Position numbers and translations under genes: made by a program. Below, one piece after another: positions 63,236 through 64,000 of a DNA stretch of 64,000 nt. The DNA comes from Saccoglossus kowalevskii (lineage: Eukaryota; Hemichordata; Enteropneusta; Harrimaniidae), in contig NW_003135347.1 in the NCBI RefSeq assembly GCF_000003605.2, positions 451,086 through 515,085 on the forward strand, given 5' to 3'. Each line of letters starts with the position of its first letter. The first letter of the stretch is position 1. Below the pieces are notes generated by a model, which was given only the letters and a program-made list of their open reading frames with translations, did not search any database and was not told where the DNA came from.

Positions 63236-64000
63236 CATTGCTTTCTGGGCTCATTCGCAGGGTGGAACCACGTTACAGAACGTTATCTATCGCTAAGACG
63301 CGCACCACTGTCTTAAGTATTTATATAGGTTCTGTGAAAGCCGCAGTGAAACGCCAGAAGAGACGGTGAAACATCAGATAACAGCACAATCAAATATTAT
63401 GAAAACACTAAACGCATTTCGAAAGTTAAAAGCTCAATCACGTGTGCTTATTCATCCATTCCAAAATGTTTTAGAACTGAAAAAGACATTGGGTATCAGC
63501 ACATGCTTTATTGGTATATTGGAATAAATGCAAACCAAATTATATCAGAAAACTGACACTGAAATCTATATCAGTTAACCTACCTCACATTCAAGGTAAT
63601 TGAGACTGTCATTTAATCAAAAGCGACGCAATTGAACGTAAGTAGTGTGTTTTGTAGTTGATTTATTATATTCGTAAGTAAAAGGGATTTGTAATCATAC
63701 AATTCGAAAACCGCTTTACCCTGAAAAGGTAAAACCACTCTCAAAAGTGTAATTACTTTACCGAGAGTTATATAATTGCATGAAATGTTTCTAACCTGAT
63801 TGATGTGGAAATGTTGCCATGCTAAATCCCGGGGAAAATATGCATATATCTACATAGGGAAATGTAATCAACATCTGGATGTTGTGCAACTTGATGTTTT
63901 TTCGGTATCAAAAAAATACAGATCACATTAGTAACCCATATTATTTACCAATTCAACGTACAATTCTACAGTCAATACACAAGAGCCGTCGATATTTTCC
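63236..64000. other. 3' flank, nothing recognised
   Basis: No gene or further repeat supported to the window end. Confidence 0.4.

Overview
This is eukaryotic, animal DNA. It is AT-rich and gene-poor, has canonical GT/AG splice sites, and carries animal-type transposons (an L1/Tx1-type LINE, a pogo/Tigger element, a BEL/Pao gag remnant, hAT-like and TA-target MITEs). A prokineticin-receptor-like GPCR plus this repeat mix points to a bilaterian invertebrate. A lophotrochozoan such as a mollusc or brachiopod is my best guess, but that is inference.

Only one host gene is well supported. It is a rhodopsin-class receptor of 384 residues on the + strand, encoded by two exons: 25603-26039 (N-terminus to the E-R-Y motif after TM3) and 61402-62119 (ICL2 to the C-terminus). 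They join in phase 2 across a 35.4-kb intron. TM7 carries N-T-x-x-Y instead of N-P-x-x-Y and is preceded by a F-Y-I-V-E-x-I-A-M-S-N block, which points to the prokineticin receptor group.

Layout. 1-24.8 kb is the 5' flank and holds decayed mobile DNA: a 57-bp triple tandem repeat (244-413), an L1/Tx1-type LINE remnant (6444-9413) next to a (TTTA)n tract, dispersed repeats named here E, C, F, B and A, a BEL/Pao zinc-knuckle fragment (14765-15058, minus), a degenerate ~42-bp minisatellite (20750-21335) and a pogo/Tigger element (21338-~23837). From 24.8 to 27.1 kb lie exon 1 and its surroundings. This block was duplicated: a decayed copy at ~31318-33480 contains a broken exon 1 (32317-32665), and a third partial copy lies at ~37326-38720. 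Between the second and third copies sits a 3.56-kb element with TTAA target duplications and inverted ends (33623-37186). It encloses a 1-kb element with TTA duplications that carries an unrecognised coding exon with one frameshift (34543-34900). From 38.7 to 61.4 kb the intron holds second copies of repeats D, C, B and A, a TA-flanked MITE (52418-52624), an hAT-like element (54259-55065) and a 156-bp tandem duplication. After exon 2 come the 3' flank and a tRNA-derived SINE-like sequence (~63000-63235, minus).

No rRNA, intact tRNA, CRISPR array or operon structure is visible. The repeat families are defined only by comparing copies inside this window by eye, so their boundaries are approximate.
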